Below are positions 1 through 9,634 of a stretch of DNA of 64,000 nucleotides, piece by piece. Position 1 is the stretch's first letter. Each line of letters starts with the position of its first letter. Made by a program: the position numbers and the translations under genes. This stretch comes from Xiphophorus maculatus. Its lineage: Eukaryota > Chordata > Actinopteri > Cyprinodontiformes > Poeciliidae. The notes under the pieces were generated by a model. That model searched no databases and was not told the DNA's origin. It saw nothing but the letters and a program-made list of their open reading frames with translations. The stretch lies in the NCBI RefSeq assembly GCF_002775205.1, contig NC_036445.1, forward strand, positions 24,532,953 through 24,596,952, in the 5' to 3' direction.

Positions 1-1453
1 TGTAACATAAATGTTAGCTTAGAAAAGGAAAATTAAATACAGATGTACAGAATGAGCCCAGCCCAAGGCATGTTCTAATCTTTCACAATATGTCATCATC
101 ATATTTCCCAAAACTGGCAGAGAGTCATGTGGCCTAAAAGTTGTTATGGTATATTTAATAGAGCATGTCATTCTTTTCCTAAATATAATGAGTACTAATA
201 TTAACAGATGTTAATATTAATTTGCTATGATCATTATTACTATGGATCCTGGATCTATTTGGACTAAAGAGACAACTAAATGAAACAAATATTACAACAT
301 ATACAACTAGTATACGCTGACCCAGCTGAAAAACAAACGTCATAAAAAAATTCAGGGAACATCAAAAAGACAGCAAAGCAGTTTTGAACAGGCCGGTTAA
401 TCGTTAACTGTAAGGTGGACTGATGTCTGGACACAAATACAGAAAACAGGCTGCATGGGCAGCAGCATTGCACAGCATTTTGATCTGTGCATGAACGTGT
501 GTAGCATGGGGTGTGTGTGTGTGTGTTACAGGTGTTCTGTTGGGTGAACGGCACGAAAACAAGCGTGTATTTAACCAGGCCACTCACCCATCTTCCCCTC
601 TGTCACAACTTTCTCAGCGTACATCTGAACCCAGGAGGAAGCAGAAGGCAGCAGTAGACAATGATGAGGGTAGTTCCCCCTTCCTCTCCTCTCTCAGTAA
701 CTACGCTGGGCAGGTGGTCTGAACTTTAGGCTGTCGCCTTTTAGCTTGGTAACGTAACACCAAGGGTCCCTAGAGAATAGAAGGATAGATCACAAAACAT
801 TAAATCAACAAATATTTACTAAATATATACATAAACAGACAGGATTAAGTGGGAGCCTTCATTTTTTGCTACATTGCTACCATTTTTTATTCAGTGTACA
901 GTGAAATTCTATTTCAAAATCGATTTTGATGTGTATTTCAAATCATAAAACATAACTGTGTCCACGTTCACACATCTGCCATCTATCACCTGCAATGATG
1001 GTAAATTAGCTAAAATGTACAGGAACAATTCAGGAACTACTAAGGCTCAAGCCTGTCATAAACAACAAGATGCTGTAACCCAATGTTGCTGCATGCGGCA
1101 AATCATGATGGATAGAGCACATATAAAACACATTTTAAAACATATACAGAGAGCAACACTATCCATCTGGATCCGCATCAACCTCACCCCTACTGAATAT
1201 GTATGAACTATGACTAAAAGACGCCTATGGCAGTAAGGAGTGGTTAAATATGCAGCCAGAGCTATACTTGTTGATGGCTTCAGAAACTATATGGCATGTT
1301 TGTAATTTGCCAGGGCTTCTATCTAAGTATTATTGGGGATGTGTAAATGTTTTTAGTACATAATAAAAATATACTAACCGCTGAACAGATGCTAATATTA
1401 ATTTTGCTCCATATTAACCAGCACTGAGGAAATACAAATACATTGTCCAGAGG

Positions 1454-1557
1454 ATGAGTGAGTGAGAGTGAGTGAGTGAGTGAGTGAGTGAGTGAGTGAG
1501 TGAGTGAGTGAGTGAGTGAGTGAGTGAGTGAGTGAGTGAGTGAGTGAGTGAGTGAGT
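1454..1557. repeat. (TGAG)n microsatellite
   Basis: About 100 bp of almost uninterrupted TGAG tetranucleotide, with one GAGAG irregularity near its left end, followed by a short TATGTATT-type tract. It forces an artificial Ser-Leu-Thr-His repeat frame on the minus strand that is not a gene. Confidence 0.95.
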
Positions 1558-1979
1558 ATGTATTTATGTATGTATTTATGTTACGTTTCAAAGCATGAGT
1601 TGCTTCCACTCATAATTTCTGTTTAGTTTGTTTTAATTGGGGATTAGCTTAATCTGACCAGGATTAGCGCAGTGACTTAATTAATAATGAACTTAGTTGT
1701 TACTTGTTACATACTTTTTAAAGCCAGTAATGCGTTTTTCCCTCAAGGTGACTCACCTGTATATATTCCTTAACAGCAGGTGAAATGTTGTTGTTGTTTT
1801 TCCTCTTTTGAAGTAAAACAAAACTGTGCTTTGGAAGTCCCGTTTAATAAAAAACAAAAAATATTTGAAAAAAAAAAAATAGAATTTTACCCCTCCTCCC
1901 GACTAATTCTGCTAATGTCCCAACGCGGGCAAATCCTTGTTTTCCAGTAAATCCTCCTTTTTTTCCCCCTCTCTTCACA

Positions 1980-2290
1980 GGTTACTGACCCCGGAGGAAA
2001 AAGTGAAGCAACGTTTCCTACCAAAGTTTCGCCCGCGTTCATCAACCAAAACCACCAGCGCCCGCTTCTAGCTGTAAGGAGAACAACATTTGAAGGTCTG
2101 GGCTCGTAAAAACGATGTTTGCCGGAGGGGGGGCTTTGGATGAAGTTCGTCGCTTCTTCGTGTCTTCGCGGTCGGCTCCTTCTGTGGGCGCTCAGCTGCG
2201 CACGAGAGGGGTGCGAGTGACGTCAACGGTCCTGAGTGGACGAAGTGGACGCGAGCTCTCCCTCTGAAGTGACCGAGTGGATTCACTGTC
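1980..2290. promoter_or_regulatory. CpG-rich segment with CRE palindrome
   Basis: This segment is much richer in CG dinucleotides than its AT-rich surroundings and contains the palindromic cAMP response element TGACGTCA at 2218-2225. It lies about 450 bp before the start codon of the first Ig receptor, so it may be that gene's promoter or leader region. No TATA box or defined start site was recognised. The regulatory role is inferred from composition and position only. Confidence 0.35.
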
Positions 2291-2675
2291 CCACCTGAAA
2301 ACATTTTCCTAATTAGGCACATTTTAATAGTGACTGTCGACAAACAGCAGGTGGTTTTCACTTGGTTAACTCAACAGGTGCCTCAGACACACGCAGACAG
2401 GCGCACTCTGCAGGAGGAAGAAAGCTTAACTTGGATGTGGTCATTTCTTTGTAATGACATGAAAGCACTGACATTAGCTAAGTTCGTCGTGGGTGGAGAA
2501 AATAAAGGGGAAGCTGGAGACACTGGACCTATTGGTTCTGAGACAGAGAAGTGAACACCAGACACTGACAGAGAGCAGTGGGAAAACAAGCGAAAGAAAA
2601 ACTGAGGCTAGTACAGGTGAATTTAAAGGAGGGTGAACAGAAAACCACAGCAGGAGGAGAACATCAAGTGAAGTC

Positions 2676-5600
2676 ATGGCACAGCATCAGCAAAGCTGCT
2701 GCTTTCTCATCATTCTGTGCGTGAGAGGTAAAAACATCGCTAATGTATTCCAGCATGACAAAGTCAGTGAGACTGTTACAGTTTGATGACTAACTCCTGA
2801 GTTATATTTCGTAGTAATGTAACACCTACTGTTTCTTCTGCAGGTGTTCTGGGTGGTGATTGGTCAGTTGTTCTCCCCTCTAGTCCCATTTGTGCTGCGG
2901 TTGGTTCTACAGTAATCTTCCCCTGTTCCTATGACTACCCACTTAACTCTGATGAAGTCCAGACAGATGGGCAGCTCTCCGCACAGGTAATAAAGGAGGC
3001 ATTGTTTCTTGTAGCAGTAGAGATCACTTTCTGTGTAACCTTTCTGTGGTCAGAATAAGTAGATATCACCATGCCATGGTTCCTGTCAAACTCTAGCAAA
3101 ATAAACTGTTCTCATAAGCTTTCTGGTAATACTTAGTGGGGATGTCTAGATTGTAATCTGCTGCTCTTTATTAGACAGGAAGCAGTGAAAAGAAGGTTTT
3201 GTCTAAGATGTGGTGTCTCGGAGACAGTCGCTGCTTAACGAAAAGGTACAACACTCATCAGAGAAAAACAAAAATACATCACAGGGCTTTCTGCAAAAAC
3301 ACACAGTTTCTAAGTTTACGTGTCTGTATGTCTGTGTCAGCTATGTGTTCCACAGTGAAGGTATTTTACAGGATCCATCTTATCAGAACCGGGTGAAGTA
3401 CCTGGGACAACCAGGAAGCAAGAACTGCTCTCTGAGGATTTCTAATCTCAAAGAGTCAGACAGTGGAACATACGTGTTTTACCTCATCACCAACCATAAG
3501 ACACAGAAGATGCCTCCACAGACTGGCGTGCAGTTCTTAGCGGCAGGTGGGCACATTCGCTCCATTCTGTAAGATGCATGACAAACACAGTTTTAATATT
3601 ATTTCAAGACAGTTTTATCCATCTGTTTATTCCTTTTCCTAACCTGGAAGACTTTGAATTTATTCTTCCAGTGGCTGTTGCTTAATGTAGGTCTATTGGT
3701 GAGTCTCACTGTTGGCGAACAACACAAGGTCCACAGTGTGTTTGGTTTGCCACAAAAACTGATCGCTGTTAAATAAAAATGAAAACAACTGATTGATAGA
3801 TATTTATATCTAAAATATATGCAAAGCAGAACATTAGTATTTGTATTTTTGTGTTGACATGTAACCGTTTCCTTTTTGAAAGCTTTGACTCCTCGTGCTT
3901 TTCGCAGGAAGCAGAACTGAAACCTGCCAGTGGCCTTTTGACATAATAATCACTATATATAAACCCCTGGCTTTGTATTACTTCAATAAAGAAAACCCAG
4001 TCAGAAACAAATGTTACAATGTTGTTGTTTTTTTAATTCAAATTACAGTATCAAACCCTGTGAAACCAAAGGATTTAAAAACTGAAATTATCTCCTGACA
4101 CAAAATGAGTCAAGTCCTGGTGGGAAGAACCGCTTTCTGCTTTTGTCTTTTTAACCACACAGACATTCCTGTCTAACTGCACGTAATAACAAATACATCT
4201 GTAGGTAACAGCTTTGTGGCTTCCTTGTTTCTAATGTTGTTTTGTCTAATGTTATAAACCTCAAGCAACATTTTTAGTCTGCATTTTATAGGTGAAGCCT
4301 AATCTTTGTTTTGCTGTGTGTAAAATGCAAGCCATCGCCCCAAGCTTTGAATTATAAGCAATTAATTTAGCGAAACGTCTAATTTATTCCAGAGTAGTAA
4401 CTAATATGTTATCAAAATACACAAATGCTTCTTAAAAGATTTATTTATTTACCAAAAAAAAACCCACTAAATAGAACTGATGATAAAAAAATCATCTTAA
4501 GTGATGATATTGCCCTTCATTGTTTACGATTCTATCAAGTCAAAATGAATTAAATTTGCTGTGTACCTTTATCGTTATGTAGGTACGCTCCTGAAACACG
4601 AGGTTCTTCATTCAGGTTCCTTTTCTCTCCCTTTTTGTCACTGCAGCTACATGCACTGCAGTTGCGGTCATGGCGAGTCCATCCCGTTTCGTCCTGGAGG
4701 GGACAGCCTTAAACCTGGCCTGTTGCAACCCAGCTGCCACTTCGCTAAGCCGCTTCACATGGTACAGTACCAAAGGTGCCAGGTTGGAAGGTGCTGGACC
4801 GGTGTGGAAGACCCGCAAAGTTACAACGGCTCATTCTGGCAGCTACTACTGCCAAATGCAGACTGGAGACGAAAAGCAACGCTCAAATGTTCTGGAAATC
4901 GATGTGCAGTGTGAGTGAAATGTAACTCTGAAACCAATCTACATCATATTTAATTATACTGAAAACATGTTTAAAGATATGTTTGCATCTGTCCACTACT
5001 TGATTCATTTTTCATCTTCTTTAAATCTCGTGATATTTGACGTTAATGACCTTTAATGCCAACCTCCTGTAGACTCGCCTAGAAACATAATCCTCTCCAC
5101 CTGGAGAGCGGAGAAGGATCATCGTGTGACTCTGACCTGCAGCAGTGAGGCCAACCCACTGGTCCTCACCTACTTTTGGTACCAGGGTGCAGCATGTCTC
5201 CCAGCAGCAGACGTAAGCTTTTATCGAGGAAGATCCACCCAGGCTACATTGACAGGAAGAGTCCCAAAACTCACCAGTGCCAACATCACCACGGAGGACG
5301 ATGGGGAGCACTGCTGTGTGGCACGCAACAAACACGGCTTTCAGAAAGCCAGCTTGATTCTGCCCAGCTTCGAAGGTAGGTCAATGCAGAGCCTCGAGAT
5401 CACATTCAAGGGATTTTTTTTTTCAAGTTCTCTGTTATGAGTACAGGATTCAGAGTATAGGATCCTTCAAAATGTGTTTTATCTTTAGATACTACGGCAC
5501 TGTGGATTCAGGTATTGTTGGTATAATTTTTCCGCATGTCAAATTGAACTATCTTTACATGGTAATCAACCAAATACGGCCAAATATTACCTTAAAATAG

Positions 5601-6923
5601 CAGTCATAAAGTTGGTAATGAGGTTGCAGCATAGTAGTGTTTACAATGCATCTCAAAAGTACTTATTATATTGAAAATATATATTTCAATATATTTTAGT
5701 GAGATCTCATGTGGCCGATTAACGCAAAGTACAGTATATTTGTGACGTCAGAAGAAATTGTTCATGGTTTTGATGCTTTTTTTTTTACAAACATAAATCT
5801 TAGAAATGATGAAACACTTTGACACCTTGTTCCTATTGGGTTATACAGAGTTAGCAGCATCATGCTATGGAGGTGCTTTTCTTAAGAATGGAGTGATCTT
5901 AGAAAAAAACCTGTTGTAAAGTACTTATGACTCGGGCAGAGACGGAGCCTTCAGCAGGACAGTGATCCAAAACATACAGCCAGAGCTACAATTTAATAGT
6001 TTAGATTGAGTGAGAGTGGCCTAGTCAAAGTCCAGAGCTAAATCTAAGTGATAAGATGTGGCAACATTTGGAAACCCATGTCCTATTTATACAATCCTGT
6101 GGGGGTTTACTTTCATTGGAGAGAAGAATAACCTTCGATTTCAGTCTCAAGATGGAGGGACGTGGTCTCAAAAGACCAGCAGCTGTAGCTGCAGCGTAAG
6201 ATGTTTCTGTAAACTAGCCGGCTGAAAAAAAAGCATGTCACTCTATTCAGACTTTTATTTGTAAAATAATTGGAAACTATCTATCATTCTTCTTCCACTT
6301 CACAATCATCCACCATTTTGTTGGTCTGTCTCTTAAGATTCTCAATAAAACATCGAATTTTATTTTTGTATAATGTGACAAGACATTAGAGCTTCAGATG
6401 GTATGAATATTTTGTTAAGGCTCAGTGTATGTGTGCATTGAGTTCTCTGTAATCTTCTGCTCTTTGCAGTGGCCGACTCTCCAGAAAGGACAATTTTGGT
6501 GACTGGATTAACTATTGGGGTCGTGCTGGCTAGTGCTGCGTTAGCTGCCTTTTTTATGATAAGGTGAGTGATGTCTTTGCCGCTTTCACGATCATCAAGT
6601 CATATTAACAAGACCGGGACTGCTGCTTCCAATAAGCATCAGACATAACACAGTCCTATTTATAGACAGTATGGTTGTAGTTCTTGTCTGGATGAACAAA
6701 ACAAATCAACTTTTGTGAAGGTGTGGCGTATCCAAAGCTATGCGTAGATGACCAAAAGAGTTACAAAAAAAAGGAGAAAAGAATAGTTACACTTCCTCTA
6801 TAAATCTGTGTTTGTTCTGCTTTCAGGAAAAAGAAGAAAGCCAGAAGACAGCCAGACAGTGTCGCAGACACTGTCACAGTTGTCCTCACTGTTGTCCTCA
6901 CTGGGACAACTGTGACAGAGTGA
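2676..6923 (+). CDS. CD22/siglec-like Ig receptor, 3 Ig domains, no ITIM
   Basis: Eight coding exons keep one open frame: 2676-2727, 2844-2986, 3175-3245, 3341-3546, 4647-4910, 5073-5375, 6470-6563, 6827-6923 (409 aa). Exon 1 gives a signal peptide (LIILCV core). Exons 2-4 form a V-type Ig domain with GSTVIFPCSYDY, MWCLGDSRC and SDSGTYVF. Exons 5 and 6 each hold a C2-type domain (ALNLACC to SGSYYCQM; VTLTCSSE to GEHCCVAR). Exon 7 encodes an uncharged membrane span (LTIGVVLASAALAAFFM) and exon 8 a basic KKKKARR stop-transfer plus a tail rich in V and T. Fish CD22-like proteins bind sialylated or other cell-surface ligands, many signalling through tail tyrosines; this tail has none, so it may be a decoy or ligand-presenting form. 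The V domain is split over three exons. Intron 6 carries an old Tc1 copy. Exon 3's acceptor (TTTATTAG) is the least certain junction. Confidence 0.85.
5840..6430 (+). mobile_element. Decayed Tc1/mariner fragment
   Basis: The stretch keeps recognisable pieces of the common fish Tc1 family: GCAGCATCATGCTATGGAGG, then CAGGACAGTGATCCAAAACA, then CCAGAGCTACAAT, GTCAAAGTCCAGA, and the terminal part GGAAACTATCTATCATTCTT with CTTCCACTTCACAATCAT. The order matches the coding orientation on the plus strand. It sits in intron 6 of the Ig receptor and has many lesions, so it is long dead. Ends are approximate and the 5' half is missing. Confidence 0.75.
6855..6918 (+). repeat. Two competing hairpins in the last coding exon
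   Basis: A perfect 15-bp inverted repeat pairs 6871-6885 with 6904-6918 around an 18-nt loop. A second perfect 9-bp repeat pairs 6855-6863 (GACAGTGTC) with 6867-6875 (GACACTGTC) around GCA. They share bases 6871-6875, so only one can form at a time. Both lie in the exon that ends the receptor's reading frame at 6923. Confidence 0.9.
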
Positions 6924-9634
6924 AGGAACTGCTTTGATTATGTGTGCCAACATACACGTTGGGTAACACAATGTTGAGACCTAATGGATGCATGAGATGT
7001 CGGATCATCCTGCCCTGTAAACCCCCCATATTCATAAAGTTACACAATGCAACCTATTTTGGGATTTTTGAAACAAAAAAGGACCAGAGTTTCCTAACCC
7101 TGGTCCCCAAAGCGCGCTGCCCGGCTTGTTTTAGAAGTGTCTCTGCTTTTACACACCTGATTCAGATCATTACTGTTCAGCAACAGGCCTCTAACTCAGG
7201 GGTGTCCAAAGTGGGTCCTGGAGGGCCGGCATCCTGCATGTTTCAGTTCTCTCCCTGGTGGTAGAAACAGCCTTCTCAGCATGTCAGTGTTCTCCTGAGG
7301 CCTCTAACGAGCCATCATTTGATCCAGGCGCGTTAAACCAGGGAGAGAACTAAAACACGCAGGATGCCGGCCCTCCAGGACCCACTTTGGACACCCCTGC
7401 TCTAAATGACGTTCCCTCTACGGAGGGCTAAAAGGGCCACAATTCCACCCAAAAAAATGAAATAGTAAATACAATTGGGAGATTAAATGAAAGCTAAAAA
7501 TAGGTATTATATTGAACAAATATACATATTTTACCCAGTCCAAGTGTTATCCCTTCCCAGACTTTACATAAACCAGGTGACTGTAAATAATTAAGTGGTC
7601 CTTTTAATTATTAAATAACTTGTCCTGACCTGGTATTTATCTGTATATTTTAAAGGTCTAGATGAGTTATTAGAAGTACTTAGATGTGGGAATCTAATTT
7701 CATTTTGAAAATAACTATGCAGCATATTAATTTATATGGGTTTTTTTTTTATATATCCATATATATTTTTTTACATGAATAGATATTTCTTTTACAATTT
7801 TTTTATGTTTTGCATTTAGGCTGATTTGGCCCATTATAAATGAATACTTGAAGGTGCAAACTGTTTGTGTCTGGGATTACTGCTGTTGATATTTGAGCTC
7901 AACATGCCAAATATCAACATGGCATGGCATGTGTGCCTAATCGTACTTGTAGCAAATTCATTTATGATGTCTTTTCAGTCTAGTTTCTTGGGACATTGAC
8001 TTTCTGTGGGAAGAAGAGTTAATTTTACTGATGTATGCATAACTTCTTCTTTCTCTACTTCCTAGCAATTTCTTGCCTATGATCAAGTCTAATCATGAAC
8101 CTCTTATAAAAAATATTTCTCATAGTATCCTTCAAACCTTTTCTGTGCACCACATTTAAATGAACCTAGCATTTTAAACGTTACTTCATGGCTCAATACA
8201 TTAAAAGTCAAAAGTTGTCAGTTGTTATTTTTGTGTTGGGAGCTCGGTGCTCTTAATCAGTTCAAAAGATATTTAGGAAAACCTAAATATTTCATAAACA
8301 GACCCAAATTGAAATGATTTGTTATAAATTGATGTCGGCTTGGACCAGTTGTACATCTGGTTTTGCTACTTTGAACTGCTAGCTCCTTGGAAACTGAATA
8401 ATTTCTGTGTTTCACTATATGGGCGCTAATCTTTTTTTTTTTTTGTCAGTGGATAGCTTATAAGAAAACAAATAAACACATTTGTTGTATTTATTTCTTT
8501 AATAGAAGGAGTTTTAATCCTCACAGTGATCTAATGCATGGGTATTGTGAAGGAAGAAAAAAACAGATGTGAATACAGGAAGTCCTCCACAGATCGTTAC
8601 AGATGCAGACCACGAACGACATGACTTGTATAAGAAAGCTATTTTCAATTTCCTGAAGAGGCTCTTACTGAAAACCTGATGTTTCATGTTTAGTGTAATA
8701 ATGATGACAGAAAACATAGTCATCACAACCACATAAAAAAAACAACCTCACAGTCAGATTTATTTCTGTATTTAGAGTAAACTTTAGGGTTCAGATACTG
8801 AGCAGGGCCTGAAGAAGAGCAGGGCGAGGATGAAAACCTGCTTCCCGCCCAATCAGCTTCAGGAGGCACCTGGATATTTTAGTGTCAGTTTATTTTTAGA
8901 AGAGGCCTTTTCAACCAAGACTGATTATGTAAAGTGCTCTCTCTTTTTTGTGTGAATGAAGTTATATTATCTGTTTTATTCCCCCCATTTCACCTTTTCC
9001 ATGCAGTAAATTCTCATTTTAAACTTTGAGCTGCAGTACGCACATTATGGAAAGTACAACATGTCCAATAAATTAAAAATAAGAAAAATTAAAGGTGTGA
9101 AAGTTATGTGCGTTAAAAACAACACATTTGTGAAGCTGTAAAATTTCAGTTACCATTATAAACAAACTATAATAAAAGATAAATCTTATCGGGTCTAATT
9201 GAGACCACTGGACAAATTTCTTAAATATTTCTATAGGGGAACACATAATATTTGGCAAAGTGACGGAACATTTTCATGCTTGCTGAGATATGCAGACATG
9301 AATTCAAACTCAAGGGGGCAGTGTTGCGTGTCTTAAAACTGAACCATTTCTACCAATGACTGCAGCATAAACCAATGTTTGAATTTAGCGTACAAATAAC
9401 CAACCTACATAAAAAAACATCAGTATTGTTTGAAATAGCAAATATCCATTCTATGTTCAAAATCCATTCAATGTTGCAGAGAAAAAAGAAAATGCACAAT
9501 GCAGATCGTCCATGCAGCTTAGCTAAGCGTCAGGAAGCATTTTCTGTCCACGTGTTGAGACTTGGCAGCAAAAAGTCATTTTGATTCCTGTCCTTTGATT
9601 CCTTACTCATGCTAGGGATTTTAAAGCAGTTCTT
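6924..9634. other. Intergenic region between two convergent Ig genes
   Basis: AT-rich DNA that would contain the 3' untranslated regions of both convergent receptors. It holds a hAT foldback MITE at 7198-7399, part of a related element just left of it (about 7085-7189, with ACCCTGGTCCCCAA and TACACACCTGATTCAGATCA), and a 10-bp inverted repeat GTTGATATTT/AAATATCAAC near 7.89-7.92 kb. Nothing else was recognised. Confidence 0.6.
7198..7399. mobile_element. hAT-type foldback MITE
   Basis: A 202-bp element starts CAGGGGTGTCC and ends GGACACCCCTG. The two arms are inverted repeats of about 60 bp containing GGTCCTGGAGGGCCGGCATC with very few mismatches. It is flanked by CTCTAACT at 7190-7197 and CTCTAAAT at 7400-7407, an 8-bp target duplication with one change. 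CAG-type ends and 8-bp duplications are hAT characters. There is no coding capacity, so movement would need a transposase from elsewhere. Confidence 0.85.

Larger units (their letters stand above)
1..2675. other. Left flank without a supported gene
   Basis: AT-rich non-coding DNA with a (TGAG)n tract near 1.45-1.56 kb and a CpG-rich segment near 1.9-2.3 kb, both listed separately. A short stretch on the minus strand (588-624) has a pyrimidine-rich tract with AG before it and a GTGAGT donor after it, but no partner exon was found, so it is not called as a gene. Confidence 0.6.

Noticed and set aside
588-624. Minus-strand 37-nt candidate exon (MYAEKVVTEGKM) with good acceptor and GTGAGT donor
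   Set aside because: Only one reading phase is open and no partner exon was found on either side, so it may be chance.
1319-1609. Open minus-strand frame with Ser-Leu-Thr-His repeats
   Set aside because: Produced entirely by the (TGAG)n tract.
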